64,000 nt of DNA from Pararhodobacter sp. (GTDB taxonomy: Bacteria; Pseudomonadota; Alphaproteobacteria; Rhodobacterales; Rhodobacteraceae). The stretch covers positions 2,945,001-3,009,000 of the forward strand of contig NZ_JAUCBZ010000015.1 of NCBI RefSeq assembly GCF_034676545.1, in the 5' to 3' direction. Position numbers and translations under genes: made by a program. Below are positions 1-10,396 of the stretch, piece after piece; position 1 is the first letter of the stretch, and every line of letters starts with the position of its first letter. The notes under the pieces were generated by a model. The model saw only the letters and a program-made list of their open reading frames with translations, searched no databases and was not told the origin of the DNA.

Positions 1-1
1 C

Positions 2-3000
2 GCCGTCGCACTTGTCCGCAACAATGTCGTTCTGCCGCTGAAGCAGGGCGTCGACGAAATCCGCGTGCGTCTGGACGCGTTGGAGCAATCGGTAACCGAC
101 GCGCAAGCCACCCTGACGGGTGCCGTCATCCCGAATATCTCGTTGTCCAAGGCGTTGCCCGAGTTCGATCAAAGTCTCAGGGGACTTTCTGCAGCGATTG
201 ACGCCAGCCTTGCCGAGACCGATCCAATCCTGTTTTCGCTGTCTCTTGGCGGGATTTACGAGGCCGGGCATCGCTTTATAAATGCGGCAGCGGCAGCGGC
301 ATCTAGCACTTTGCAGGGCTTGACGGCCACCTTGCGGGCTGAATTCTTCGAGATTCTTGACACCTATTCCACGCTCGACGGCGCGATCACGGACATTATC
401 CGGCGTCTCTGGGGAATCGACCTCGGCGCCCCGGAATTCCGCGCGCAGATTGCGGCGAGAATTGCGAACTGGTTCTTTCCGGCAAGCAACGCGCTATCGA
501 CCGGCGACTTGTTGCCCATGCCGGTCGTTGGTTTCGAGGCGTTACCGCCAGGATTTGAATTCAATGAGGCCGATCTCAGCGCCCTGGAGCGGCTTCGGGC
601 GGTGTTTCGCTTGCCCAATGGCGCAGCCCGCAGGCTCACCGAGGCGTTGATTGTTTATGCGCTGACGCCGCAAACCGCGGCGCGCGATCCGAGCGGTGTG
701 GGTCGGCAAAACGTCGTGGCGCAGATACGCGAAGCCGCAAGAGGGTTTCTGCGCCACGGCGCTATGCCAAACCCACAACCACCGCCAGAGACCCTTTCGC
801 CGGCAGAGTGGCTGGCAAGAAGCATCGCAGAACGCAGAACTGAGCTCGATCGTGCCATTGAAGCGGTGGAAAACGCGGCGCAAGCACATGCCGAAAACGA
901 AGTCGCGGCATGGCTGGATCATATCAAGGTGAATGCCGAACGTTTCTTCGCGCGCTACACGCGCGCCCTTCAAGTGCTGGAAGACGCCGCAAGGGCCGCC
1001 GCACTTGAGACCGGAGAGGTCGCCGAAAAGATCCTCGACGATGCCTGGGACACGGTAATCAACGCCGCATTCGACGTGATCTTCGATGATTGCTTCGGGC
1101 GAATACTCGAAACCACCGCCGCGCTCGCCACACTTTACGCAGAAGTCACCGCTGACGACACTTCTATTGGCCGCATCGCGCAGGCCGCCTTGACATTCAT
1201 CGAGGACTTGGGCGGATCGGTCGATTTCGGCGTTGCGGATGTATGCGACACGATCAACGCCCCAATTGAAGCCCTCGATAGGGTGTTTGCGCAATTTGAT
1301 CTCAACGGATTGGCGCTGGCCTGCCCGACAAGGGCAAACGTGCATGTCTTGGTGTTTGCCGGGCGGATTCGCGATGAAGACGCACCGAAGACCGCTGATG
1401 GGACGTCGCCCGGCCGATACGTTTTCGACGCGAACAGGGCCATTTCCGAGATTCTGGATCCGCAGGAGATTGAAAAAATCTTGGGCGGCATTGATCGGAT
1501 TGACGATCTTCCAAACACTCCGGTCACACAAAGCGTCAAGAGGCAGTTGCGCACCACGGTAAATAACCTGCAAACGCAATTGGCGTATCTTGGTCCAATT
1601 ACGGCCAATCTTTATGCCGCGCTTGTCAACGATTCACAGGCGCTTCAAGCCGTGCAGGCGCGGCTTGCTCTTTTGGGCAATACGGAATTGTGCAACCTCC
1701 AGCCAAACGCGGGCAATGCCCAAAACGGGCTGGATACGCTGTATTCCGAGGCGATCAGAACGATCCCCGAAGACTTCGAAGCCATGTTGCGGCGCCGAGA
1801 CGCCTTGATGCACGCCGCCCTCGACAGCGCGCGAAAAATTGGAGACATCGCCAAGGCGCTGGTGACCGATCCGATTCTGGTTGCGGGTGGGTTTGCCGCA
1901 TATCTAACCAGCCAAAATATGCCCTCGTCGACAAAGCTCACGGCATGGAAGCAGGACGCCCGCGCGTGGGAGGAAAAGCTCCGCGGGATTGACCACAGTG
2001 TTGCGACATCGACCGTGACGCTGGCGATCCAGATCCTGACCTATGTGGACAGCTATTTTGATAAAGCGAATGAGACGCTGACGGCTTGGGAAAGCAGCAC
2101 TGTTTTTGCGCGGATCAGCCAGGTTGTGGACACCCGCGATCTCAGGGCAAAGCTCAGACTTCTGCGCCAGACCCAGACACTGTTCAGCGGAATCACAGCC
2201 GGAAATGGCACACTTGAACATAAAGGACTGTTGCAGTTTCTTCAGGATCAGCTTGGCATCTGGGGTTCGAGACCGTCGCAAGAACGTGCCTCTTTGCGGT
2301 GCATGAGTTTTTTGGCCGACTTGCAAAACGCAATGACGCCCCCGGCAAATGCGGAAAGCCCACGGGATCTGCGGAAAATTGTTCTCGATATTCAGGTGGC
2401 ATGGGCCGCATCGGCGAATGCGCCCGAGTTTGGTCTTTTGACCGAAATCCTGAACAAGGACACCGCCCTCACCGGACCCGAGGTTGCTGACTTGGCATTC
2501 AAAGCGACCGCTTTGCTGCTTGATGCATCGGCAATCCCTGGTCAGCTCGAGCAAGAGCTCGAAAACCGGCTTGCCTCTGTCGACAGCCAGTTTGCCCGTA
2601 TCAAAGGGTTTGTTCGCAAGGAATTGCGGCAAGCCGAAAGCATCGTTCTGGGTGAACTCGATGGCGTCGTCACCAACCTGCTCACCACGCAGCTTGGCCT
2701 TCCAGGAGACGTCAACTGGACGCTGGCGCAGTTCTATGAGGAACTCCTCCTTGCGCAACGCAATGCCCTTCTGGATCGGTTGCAAAGCACATTCCTCGAA
2801 CCACTTTCGCGTCGTGTTCTGCTGGTTGCCCCCGAACCGGGCCGGAAACCGCCAGGCCAGAGCCTCGATCACCCATCCGATGCGCAGCCGACCCCGCTGA
2901 CCGGGCGAAATGATCGCCTCGCCGCTGATGCTGCATGGCTTGCCGCTATCTCGGCGCAGACCGGGCCGAATGGCATCGCTCCGGTAAGTGATCGGCGCGG

Positions 3001-4336
3001 GCGCGCGTTTCTGGTCAGTTTCGTGCGCGACTGGTTTGATGGCAGTTCAACACCGCATTTGATCGTGGCCGAGGCCGAAGATCTGATCGGGGCCATCCTT
3101 TCAGGCAACTTCCTTGCGGCAATTCCGTTCGATGAAATCCGCGACATGGTTGAGGAGTATCTTCTTGCTTTGATCCCCGCCGAAATCACGATGAAATATA
3201 GCCATGCCATCAAATTGTCGAAAAGTGTCGAGGACGCCACGCTGGGTATTTTCTCGCCTGTCGAAGGCAGCGAACTCAAGGTCGGGGCGCAGATTACTCT
3301 GAAACTGAACCCCAGCGACCTTTCACCCACGATCGAATTCGCGTCAACCGGCGAGATTGGTCCATTCAGCGTGAAGCTTGTCGGGGACCTGATCGACGCT
3401 GTCGAGTTGAAATTCGCGGGTGCCACATTCAGCTCCGGCTCAAATGGAGGCCCCGAATTCGACGCGGAATTCATCGACGCAAAAATCGGCAACGACCTTG
3501 AATTCGTTCAGAAGTTCCAGAAATATTTGTCGCCAAAACCCGGCTCTGGTGTTTTCATTCGGCCGAATTTTTCCCCGCTCGGCATCGAGGCAGGTTACGG
3601 ATTGTCTCTTGGCATCATTTCAATTGGGGCAATGTCGATCTATAACGTGAGCCTGAACGCGTCGGTGATCTTGCCATTCGAAAATGCGCCTGCGCTGTTC
3701 AAGGCAAGCCTGTCGTCACGGCTAAGCCCCTTCACCATCTCGTTCCTTCCGTATGGTGGCTCAGGCTTTTTCTCGATCACTGCGAACCCGAAGGGAATTG
3801 TAGGTTTCGAGGCTTCGCTTGAATTTGGGGGCGCAGCGGCTTTTGGATTCGGCCCCCTGGAGGGGACCGGGCGCCTGATGGTGGGCGTGTATATTCGCCA
3901 AACCCGGATCAACGGCAACACTTTGACCGAGATATCCGGAACGTTCTTTGCCGGGGGTTCGGCCTCGCTGTGGATTTTCTCTTTTGGCGCGTCGCTTTAC
4001 GTCCGGCTCGGCATGGTCGGTGGCAACATGTCCGGCGAAGCGACATTCACCTTCTCATTCTCGATGGGCATCCGCGACTTTGAGTTTTCGGTCCGGGTTT
4101 GGAAGACGCAACAAAAAGATTACGACGGCGACAGAGAGCAATCCTCTTTGTTGGATAGCAACCGCATTCGCCGCTTTGCCAGCATCGGAGATCCCCAGGG
4201 CATCCGACGGTCACTGACGCCGATGGAGCCACAATTGCGCAGCTTCGGTCGCTGCAAAGGCGAAAACTGGCAGATTTACAAATCCTATCTCGCGCCAAAA
4301 GAACCAAGCCCCATCGACGGGATTTTCAACCTATGA
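2..4336 (+). CDS. Giant protein of unknown function, 5' end outside the window
   Basis: The reading frame is open from base 2, so the GTG at 65 is only the first in-window start and the true start probably lies upstream. About 1,445 residues are visible. The first ~900 are alanine-rich, charged and probably helical, with stretches that could form coiled coils (for example residues ~250-340). From about residue 1,060 to 1,380 the protein changes to glycine/serine/phenylalanine-rich alternating sequence typical of stacked beta strands. I see no signal peptide, transmembrane helix, nucleotide-binding or catalytic motif. It overlaps the next frame by four bases (ATGA), so the two are translationally coupled. 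I do not recognise the family. A structural component of a particle or fibre is conceivable but is inference from size and composition only. Confidence 0.8.
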   Translation, partial: AVALVRNNVVLPLKQGVDEIRVRLDALEQSVTDAQATLTGAVIPNISLSKALPEFDQSLRGLSAAIDASLAETDPILFSLSLGGIYEAGHRFINAAAAAASSTLQGLTATLRAEFFEILDTYSTLDGAITDIIRRLWGIDLGAPEFRAQIAARIANWFFPASNALSTGDLLPMPVVGFEALPPGFEFNEADLSALERLRAVFRLPNGAARRLTEALIVYALTPQTAARDPSGVGRQNVVAQIREAARGFLRHGAMPNPQPPPETLSPAEWLARSIAERRTELDRAIEAVENAAQAHAENEVAAWLDHIKVNAERFFARYTRALQVLEDAARAAALETGEVAEKILDDAWDTVINAAFDVIFDDCFGRILETTAALATLYAEVTADDTSIGRIAQAALTFIEDLGGSVDFGVADVCDTINAPIEALDRVFAQFDLNGLALACPTRANVHVLVFAGRIRDEDAPKTADGTSPGRYVFDANRAISEILDPQEIEKILGGIDRIDDLPNTPVTQSVKRQLRTTVNNLQTQLAYLGPITANLYAALVNDSQALQAVQARLALLGNTELCNLQPNAGNAQNGLDTLYSEAIRTIPEDFEAMLRRRDALMHAALDSARKIGDIAKALVTDPILVAGGFAAYLTSQNMPSSTKLTAWKQDARAWEEKLRGIDHSVATSTVTLAIQILTYVDSYFDKANETLTAWESSTVFARISQVVDTRDLRAKLRLLRQTQTLFSGITAGNGTLEHKGLLQFLQDQLGIWGSRPSQERASLRCMSFLADLQNAMTPPANAESPRDLRKIVLDIQVAWAASANAPEFGLLTEILNKDTALTGPEVADLAFKATALLLDASAIPGQLEQELENRLASVDSQFARIKGFVRKELRQAESIVLGELDGVVTNLLTTQLGLPGDVNWTLAQFYEELLLAQRNALLDRLQSTFLEPLSRRVLLVAPEPGRKPPGQSLDHPSDAQPTPLTGRNDRLAADAAWLAAISAQTGPNGIAPVSDRRGRAFLVSFVRDWFDGSSTPHLIVAEAEDLIGAILSGNFLAAIPFDEIRDMVEEYLLALIPAEITMKYSHAIKLSKSVEDATLGIFSPVEGSELKVGAQITLKLNPSDLSPTIEFASTGEIGPFSVKLVGDLIDAVELKFAGATFSSGSNGGPEFDAEFIDAKIGNDLEFVQKFQKYLSPKPGSGVFIRPNFSPLGIEAGYGLSLGIISIGAMSIYNVSLNASVILPFENAPALFKASLSSRLSPFTISFLPYGGSGFFSITANPKGIVGFEASLEFGGAAAFGFGPLEGTGRLMVGVYIRQTRINGNTLTEISGTFFAGGSASLWIFSFGASLYVRLGMVGGNMSGEATFTFSFSMGIRDFEFSVRVWKTQQKDYDGDREQSSLLDSNRIRRFASIGDPQGIRRSLTPMEPQLRSFGRCKGENWQIYKSYLAPKEPSPIDGIFNL

Positions 4337-7300
4337 GCCGGACAATTCCAAACGACGCCCTATCGCATGAGGTTCAGCAAACGTCCGTGTCGGCCTATCT
4401 GCGCGTCGTTCCGAACGGTGTTAACGACGATGGAACTGTAAAGCTCAGCGTTCTTTTGACGCCCAGTTCTTCGGCGCAATCGCCGGTATTTACGCTGGAA
4501 AATTGGCCTGCCGAAGTCATACGCGCCTTGGCCCCTGCGGGCGAAACCGACAAAACGCTGGAAATTGACGTGGTCCGTATCCATGCCGGCACAAATGCCG
4601 GGGCCTTGGCTCCGCTGGGGGCCGCCTGCGCCGTGCCGTCAGGAGAGCCGGTCGCGCCTCTTGGGCTGATACCGCGCCCACCGGGTTTCCGCCCACGACT
4701 TGACGATTCGACGCTGCATGCCCTGACACGCGTGTGGCGCGACGCGCTTGGTCCGGGTCAAAACACCGGGCATTGGGGCAACCTTGCGGCGATCGTCGCA
4801 AACAGCGTCGCCCCCGGCTCGCCGCAAAATGGTGGCGGGCTGCAAGAGACCGTCATCGATCTGGATCGCAACAGCGACTTTGGAAACGCCGGGCAGATCC
4901 GGCCTGCGACGATCGCGCAAGCCATTGGCGACGGTCCCAGGCCTGCTGTTGCGGCAATTCTCGAAGTGCCGCACGCCGATCTTGCACTTGGCCTTGATGC
5001 TTTGCGCGTCTGCGAATTGATCGAGAGCGTGTGGGCGGCTGAGAATGCCTCGAACGCGTCTGAGGTTTCGCAGCGCGCACATGCCACGGTCACCAATGAC
5101 CATATCGATTCAGACCGGGCCAGAAGCCGGGACGTTTACCACCGCAGCTTGCGTGCGCTTTATTCTGTCGATCCCGCAAACAACCAGTCTCCGGCGCGAG
5201 AAATTGATGCTTCGCATTATCAAACTTTGCTGGCACTCGATTCGCCGGATGCGATCCTGAGTTCCGTGTCCCTGTTTTCTCCCGAACAACGCGCGCTCAA
5301 TCAGCTGATCTATCCCGAGATTAGCGCCAAGATGCGCGATCTTACCAAATTGGACATCCGCGAAGATCGGATCAGGCGGCGGGAAGATCTGTCTGCCAGT
5401 GAAACCCTGAAAACAAATCGCCGGGCTGCAAAAAGCGCGTTTGACGACGAGATGATGTGCTACGCCGCCACGCCCCGCGACCCGACAGACACCCAACCCG
5501 GTGCTGCCAGACGATCATTGAGCCCTGGTGCCGCCGCGCATCCCGACGCGCGCGAAACCGCCTTCGACGCGGCATTCGCAGTTCATCAATACGCCACATA
5601 TCCAGAATACTCGGACCAGCAGTCGCCCGGCAACCAAGCTTTGGCGGCGGACACGACGCCCCTGGCCAATGCCTGTCGCAATTTCTTCGCCCTGCAATCC
5701 AACCCCGTCCTGGCACGGGCTTTTGGCCTTGCGTTCGATGTTGATATGCGTTCGGAACCGATTGTCGCGCAGCTTGGAAGTGATCCTGTTGGCTTTTTCT
5801 ACCTGCGTGCCCGTTTCGCGGGCAATCAGGCGGCCGGGCCGTGGACCCTTGCGAAATGGTCCCCGGGCCATGGGGGCCGCGCCGCATTCTGGCCCGCCAC
5901 TGAAGAAGAACTTCATGCGGCTTGCCTGGGCGATCAAAATGCGCGTGGCGCGCCTGATCAATTCGAAGGGTTCATGCTCGTATCCTGCGCCGAGGTCGAG
6001 GGGCAACATACCTCTGTTTGTCGATTGGACCTGACCTCGCTTGATGTCCGAACCGCCACCGAAATGGAGGTCCAACGACGGCAGGGCGTTCTTGTCCGGC
6101 AGATCGAGGCGGCAACGCAAAGCAGCGGCGCTCTTGACGCGAGCATGATTGAAGGCGCGGAGCGGGTCGAAACCGATCTGGATGTCGGCGCGTTATTTCA
6201 CACACCGGGTTTGACGATTCTGAATCGCAGGGCACAGAATGACGCCGCGCGACGCCATGCACGCCGTTTGCTCAAACGATCTGTCGATGACATCTGCGAC
6301 AGCGGCCTTGTGCTGGACGCTGCCGATCTGACCATCGGTCAACGCATTCACATCGGCGTTCCCGGTCCGGGCTGGCGGACCCGGTGGCACAACTTGATGC
6401 TGCGCGATGTCAGTTATGCCGAGACCGGCCATCGTGATCGCGGCGCGGTGATCACCGCCATCCGCACGCTGGTGGGTGACTTTCACTCTCGCGAGCGGCG
6501 GGCATTGGATGCGGCCCTGGTATCCAGCCCGAGCCGCCTTTTACCGACCGGGGAACCCAATAAAATCGAGGCCGTGGTCGAACAGGCCCTGGCGATTTGG
6601 GATGGCGGCCCATTGGGCGTGGTGTGCGACACCCAATCCGCGGTGATGGACAGCCTGCCGTTCGGTCGGGATTTCTATCCCTTGACCCGCTTGAGCGGCG
6701 ATGCCTTGACCAGCGAGCTGCCGCCCTTGTTGCGCTACGGGTCGGCCTATCGCGTGGCGATGGCGCAAGTGTATTCCAGCGGCTATTCCCGCCGTCCCGA
6801 AGATTTACCTGATCCGCAGGCCTTGCCGCCGTCACAGCGCCGTCTTGTTCGGCAGACGACATACCCGGCGGAACAAGATCAATACGACCCGGCGACAGAA
6901 CCCTTGAAGCCCTTTGTCCGTTTCCTGCGGCAGGCAAAAATCAACGCGCCGCAAGTGCTCTTGCCAGCCGGGCACGCAGACCGGACACGCGTCGGTCGAG
7001 CCAATATCAGTGCACAAAATGCCTGCGGGCCGATGGGATACGAGATTGGTCGGCAATTGGTCGTCCGGTCAATGATTGATGCCAATGGCGCGCCTTTCCA
7101 AAGGCGAACGCCAGAGGAGCGGCGGCTGGCAGACCGTGCAACACCTGACATTGCACAACGCATTCTGGTCCCGGCCGGGGTTTCTTTCGACGAAGCCAGC
7201 CGCCACGGCGCGTTCGATGGCAGCACGCAAGCGCGGCCCTCGGGGGCCTATGGCGCAGTCGGGCTTGCCCACGATGGCGAAGGGTTTCCTGTGACCCTTC

Positions 7301-7482
7301 TCACGACCGAGACAGGTGCCGACGGGCGCCGTTTTGCCAGCCGCCGCGGCAACACTCGGGCGCCCAACGCCGACAACAACGCCGCCGAACTGGCGACGGG
7401 ATTTTCGGCATCGGCGGTGCCTCGCAGAGCCGGTTTTACACGGATCCCGCTGCCGACGGCATCGCTATGGCGATCCGGTTGA
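4333..7482 (+). CDS. Giant unknown protein, probably N-terminal part of a longer frame
   Basis: A 1,049-residue frame starting with ATG inside the stop of the preceding giant gene. No known motif, signal peptide or membrane segment was found. It is proline- and arginine-rich in places and looks soluble. The last ~25 residues (from about base 7398) look less natural than the alternative frame there: the frame of the next gene, read upstream of its ATG, gives protein-like sequence ending in ASQSRFYTDPAADGIAM. A single frameshift near 7395-7400 would therefore join this gene to the next into one protein of about 1,950 residues. Function unknown. Confidence 0.75.
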   Translation: MSRTIPNDALSHEVQQTSVSAYLRVVPNGVNDDGTVKLSVLLTPSSSAQSPVFTLENWPAEVIRALAPAGETDKTLEIDVVRIHAGTNAGALAPLGAACAVPSGEPVAPLGLIPRPPGFRPRLDDSTLHALTRVWRDALGPGQNTGHWGNLAAIVANSVAPGSPQNGGGLQETVIDLDRNSDFGNAGQIRPATIAQAIGDGPRPAVAAILEVPHADLALGLDALRVCELIESVWAAENASNASEVSQRAHATVTNDHIDSDRARSRDVYHRSLRALYSVDPANNQSPAREIDASHYQTLLALDSPDAILSSVSLFSPEQRALNQLIYPEISAKMRDLTKLDIREDRIRRREDLSASETLKTNRRAAKSAFDDEMMCYAATPRDPTDTQPGAARRSLSPGAAAHPDARETAFDAAFAVHQYATYPEYSDQQSPGNQALAADTTPLANACRNFFALQSNPVLARAFGLAFDVDMRSEPIVAQLGSDPVGFFYLRARFAGNQAAGPWTLAKWSPGHGGRAAFWPATEEELHAACLGDQNARGAPDQFEGFMLVSCAEVEGQHTSVCRLDLTSLDVRTATEMEVQRRQGVLVRQIEAATQSSGALDASMIEGAERVETDLDVGALFHTPGLTILNRRAQNDAARRHARRLLKRSVDDICDSGLVLDAADLTIGQRIHIGVPGPGWRTRWHNLMLRDVSYAETGHRDRGAVITAIRTLVGDFHSRERRALDAALVSSPSRLLPTGEPNKIEAVVEQALAIWDGGPLGVVCDTQSAVMDSLPFGRDFYPLTRLSGDALTSELPPLLRYGSAYRVAMAQVYSSGYSRRPEDLPDPQALPPSQRRLVRQTTYPAEQDQYDPATEPLKPFVRFLRQAKINAPQVLLPAGHADRTRVGRANISAQNACGPMGYEIGRQLVVRSMIDANGAPFQRRTPEERRLADRATPDIAQRILVPAGVSFDEASRHGAFDGSTQARPSGAYGAVGLAHDGEGFPVTLLTTETGADGRRFASRRGNTRAPNADNNAAELATGFSASAVPRRAGFTRIPLPTASLWRSG

Positions 7483-10214
7483 AAGGACGACATGAATATC
7501 TTGCGGGCGGGGTTTACATCGAGACCATCGGCGGCCCGAATCAGGATGCGCGACCCGTCGTGCTGACCGTCGAACGCGGCGACGTAAATCGGACTCGCCC
7601 TGTCACCCATATTACCGACCTCTTGGCCAACCCGGCGTCAGGCTTTCCGCGGCAATCCTTTGATCCGACGCGCCGAACCGACATCATGGTCGGCAGCTCG
7701 TATCGTGATGCGCATGAAGTCCGGCTTCTTCTGGCCCCCGGAGAAGCCATTGAAATCGACGTATGGTCTGTTCCAAGCGCGACAAGGCTTGCGCGCGAAT
7801 TTGCGCTTGTCGAAAGTTTCGCTCGTGTTCTCAGTCAGCGTTCAGCCCCCGATCAACCCTGCACCGACGAGGCGATACTCGCGGCCTGCGAACGCTGTAT
7901 GCCGGCGGGTCCGACGGCTGAAATCGCCCGACTATTGAGGCTGGAGATGGACACGATGCCGAACGAGTCGCTGGCGTTTGTCGGACTGGGCGGGATCGCC
8001 TCGCCATCTGTCAGGGCTCTCAAGGCAGCGGGTCGAATGCTGCACACCCTGATGACCACGCGCCCCTTGCCCGAGATCGCGGCACCTGTTCGCATTGATG
8101 CGGTGCACGCTGTCAACCGGGTAACGCGTGCGCCATCCCTTCATCGGACGGAAAGCGCTCTGCCGGTGAACAGTCGCAGATTTTTGATAGCCGACCTTTT
8201 GCGCACGCCAGAGCTGCGCGCACTGCGTCCGGCAGAAACCGAGCCCCCCGGCGAAATTTCAGTCGCCGCGCAAAGTTCTACCAAGGTCACACTGAGCGGA
8301 GCGCTCGACATTGATCTGGCCGTTACGGGCGCCATCGAAGTGAAGGCCACGATGATCCTGCCCGGATCGAGTAACTTCGACGATCCTCGCCGTGGACGTT
8401 CGCTTGCGCAAAAACGGTCTGGGGTGTGGCCCACTCTGCGCGACCTCGATGGGCAAGTGCTGGTCAATGCGGCCGGAGAGTCGAGGTTTGTGCAGGCCGA
8501 AGCCCTGTTTGGTTTCCAATTGGCCAGCGATGGCAGCATGCAGCACAGGCCAATTGAGGTCACGCTTCTCAGGGCGGATAACCTTCCTCTTGTCTGGGCC
8601 GGTGATCGCCCGCTGACACTGCTCGACCTCTTTGAAGAGCAAAATCTTGGCGCGATCCGCATCAGTCAGCGGCACAGTTTTGTTGATGGCAAAGCCCGCC
8701 TCATGTCGGTCTGGATAAACGCCATCAGCCGCACCGCGTCGATGCTGTCCACGGTTGATCGGGTGGCGACAGCAACCGACCCGTGGCTGGAGAGCCGCAC
8801 CGCAATGATTGGCCTCACGCGCGACCAACTGCGGGCAGAACCGGTCCCCGAAGATGCACTCGGACGCGCCTCGCAACCGACACCCGTCATTTTGCCTTCG
8901 ACCGAACGACCTGCGGCCTGCGATGCGCTTGCTCCGGTCCCTGTGTTTCGGTGGTCAAGCGATAGAAACTCCGATGTCAGTCTATTGCGCAAACGAACTT
9001 GGCAGCGCCGCGAGGCACGGATCCGGATACCCTTGGGGCGTTCGTGGTTTTCGTCGGGCGAAGACGAGCGGCTGGGCATTGTTTTGTGGCCGCCAGAAAT
9101 CCTCGGGCCTATGGCGGCCGAAAATGAAAACATCGTCACGATACGCGATACGGAAGATGACAATACCCTGCGCCGCATCCATGTCGGGCGAACCTCTACA
9201 AGCATACCGGCTTTCGCGGATCGTGACCTTGGCCCGGGGGGAAGCTTTGTCAGTCGGCGGGGTGGGGATCCGGTTCGCGGCAGCATTGGCACCGAAACCA
9301 AAACATTCCTGTCGCCCTCGGATTTTGTCGGGGTCTCGTTTCCAGGCGGGCCGCGACTGCGCTCAGACGCCATCGAGGCGGAATGGGTGTCGAATGTCGC
9401 GATGCCGCTGCAACCAAGCGAAGGCAGGTCGGGTCGTGATCCTGGGCACGCGCAGGCATTGCCGCCGCTCAGCGTGGGACTTTTGCTCTTTAAACCGCGT
9501 TTCGATCCCATTCGTGAGGAATGGTATGTTGATCTGGGTGTGAGGGCCTCGAAAACCGCAGAGCCGTTCTTGAGGCTTGGCCTTGTCCGCTACCAGCCAA
9601 ATACGGTGCCAGAATTGCGGTGTTCAAACCCGATCAGCCAATGGACGCAGCCCTTGCCTGAACGCCGTGTCTTTGCGCGCAGACACAGCGACGGCACGAT
9701 TGGCGTCACGGTTTGGGGTCAGGCGCCGCAGCGCCGCGCATACCAGCCGCGAACGTGGCCGGGCCCGTCGCAAGATGCCATGGCGGCAGACGCAGACCGA
9801 ACAATTCAAGCACCAAGGCTTCGGGCGACGATGTTTCTGGAGACGCGTGACCTGGCACGACGCCTGCATCGCCATCGCCTGAACACGCCACCACTGAAAG
9901 CGGAGGCAAAAACACTTGGGCGGCACGCGACGCGAATGATCTGGAGTTTCCACTTTGACCGAGTTGACGTTCCCGAGAACAGCACACTCATGCTTTTTCT
10001 GGAAGAAATTGAACGGTTCGTCCCTGCGTCCTTTTCGGATGAACCCCTGCTACACGCTGTCTATGTGCCTGCTGAAAGCGGCGAACCAATCGCGGACGCA
10101 TCAGTCAGTGGCGTTGACAGGACAAGTCCATATTCTGGCGATCGCAACACTTTGTGGCGCGATGCAGGAGCACGCTTTACAACAACCATCAATCTCACCG
10201 ATCTCGCACGCTAG
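7467..10214 (+). CDS. Giant unknown protein, probably C-terminal part of the preceding frame
   Basis: A 915-residue frame overlapping the previous one by 16 bases. There is no good ribosome-binding site in front of the ATG at 7467, and coding-like sequence extends upstream of it to about 7398, which suggests this is the continuation of the previous gene rather than an independent start. The protein has no membrane helix and no motif I recognise. It is the last gene of the giant cluster; 182 bases separate it from the toxin-like gene downstream. Function unknown. Confidence 0.75.
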   Translation: MAIRLKGRHEYLAGGVYIETIGGPNQDARPVVLTVERGDVNRTRPVTHITDLLANPASGFPRQSFDPTRRTDIMVGSSYRDAHEVRLLLAPGEAIEIDVWSVPSATRLAREFALVESFARVLSQRSAPDQPCTDEAILAACERCMPAGPTAEIARLLRLEMDTMPNESLAFVGLGGIASPSVRALKAAGRMLHTLMTTRPLPEIAAPVRIDAVHAVNRVTRAPSLHRTESALPVNSRRFLIADLLRTPELRALRPAETEPPGEISVAAQSSTKVTLSGALDIDLAVTGAIEVKATMILPGSSNFDDPRRGRSLAQKRSGVWPTLRDLDGQVLVNAAGESRFVQAEALFGFQLASDGSMQHRPIEVTLLRADNLPLVWAGDRPLTLLDLFEEQNLGAIRISQRHSFVDGKARLMSVWINAISRTASMLSTVDRVATATDPWLESRTAMIGLTRDQLRAEPVPEDALGRASQPTPVILPSTERPAACDALAPVPVFRWSSDRNSDVSLLRKRTWQRREARIRIPLGRSWFSSGEDERLGIVLWPPEILGPMAAENENIVTIRDTEDDNTLRRIHVGRTSTSIPAFADRDLGPGGSFVSRRGGDPVRGSIGTETKTFLSPSDFVGVSFPGGPRLRSDAIEAEWVSNVAMPLQPSEGRSGRDPGHAQALPPLSVGLLLFKPRFDPIREEWYVDLGVRASKTAEPFLRLGLVRYQPNTVPELRCSNPISQWTQPLPERRVFARRHSDGTIGVTVWGQAPQRRAYQPRTWPGPSQDAMAADADRTIQAPRLRATMFLETRDLARRLHRHRLNTPPLKAEAKTLGRHATRMIWSFHFDRVDVPENSTLMLFLEEIERFVPASFSDEPLLHAVYVPAESGEPIADASVSGVDRTSPYSGDRNTLWRDAGARFTTTINLTDLAR

Positions 10215-10336
10215 AACGAGGCGCCGCAATGCCGTGCCCCGGTAGATTGCAAACCCGAGGACCCACCACAACGGAAATACAGAGCGACCTTGACGCGGCG
10301 TGAGGCACATTTGTAGTTTTTCGTGATACTTGAAAA

Positions 10337-10352
10337 ACGCCGTATTTGGCGT
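10337..10352. promoter_or_regulatory. Short inverted repeat in the promoter region of the toxin-like gene
   Basis: ACGCC and GGCGT arms (5 bp each, perfect) are separated by 6 bases. They lie in A+T-rich DNA about 45-60 bases upstream of the 10397 start, next to a plausible -10 (TATAAC at about 10357). It could be an operator; this is a weak call from position and symmetry only. Confidence 0.3.
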
Positions 10353-10396
10353 ATGCTATAACAACGAGACTTTCACATAATTAATGGAGGCAAGAT

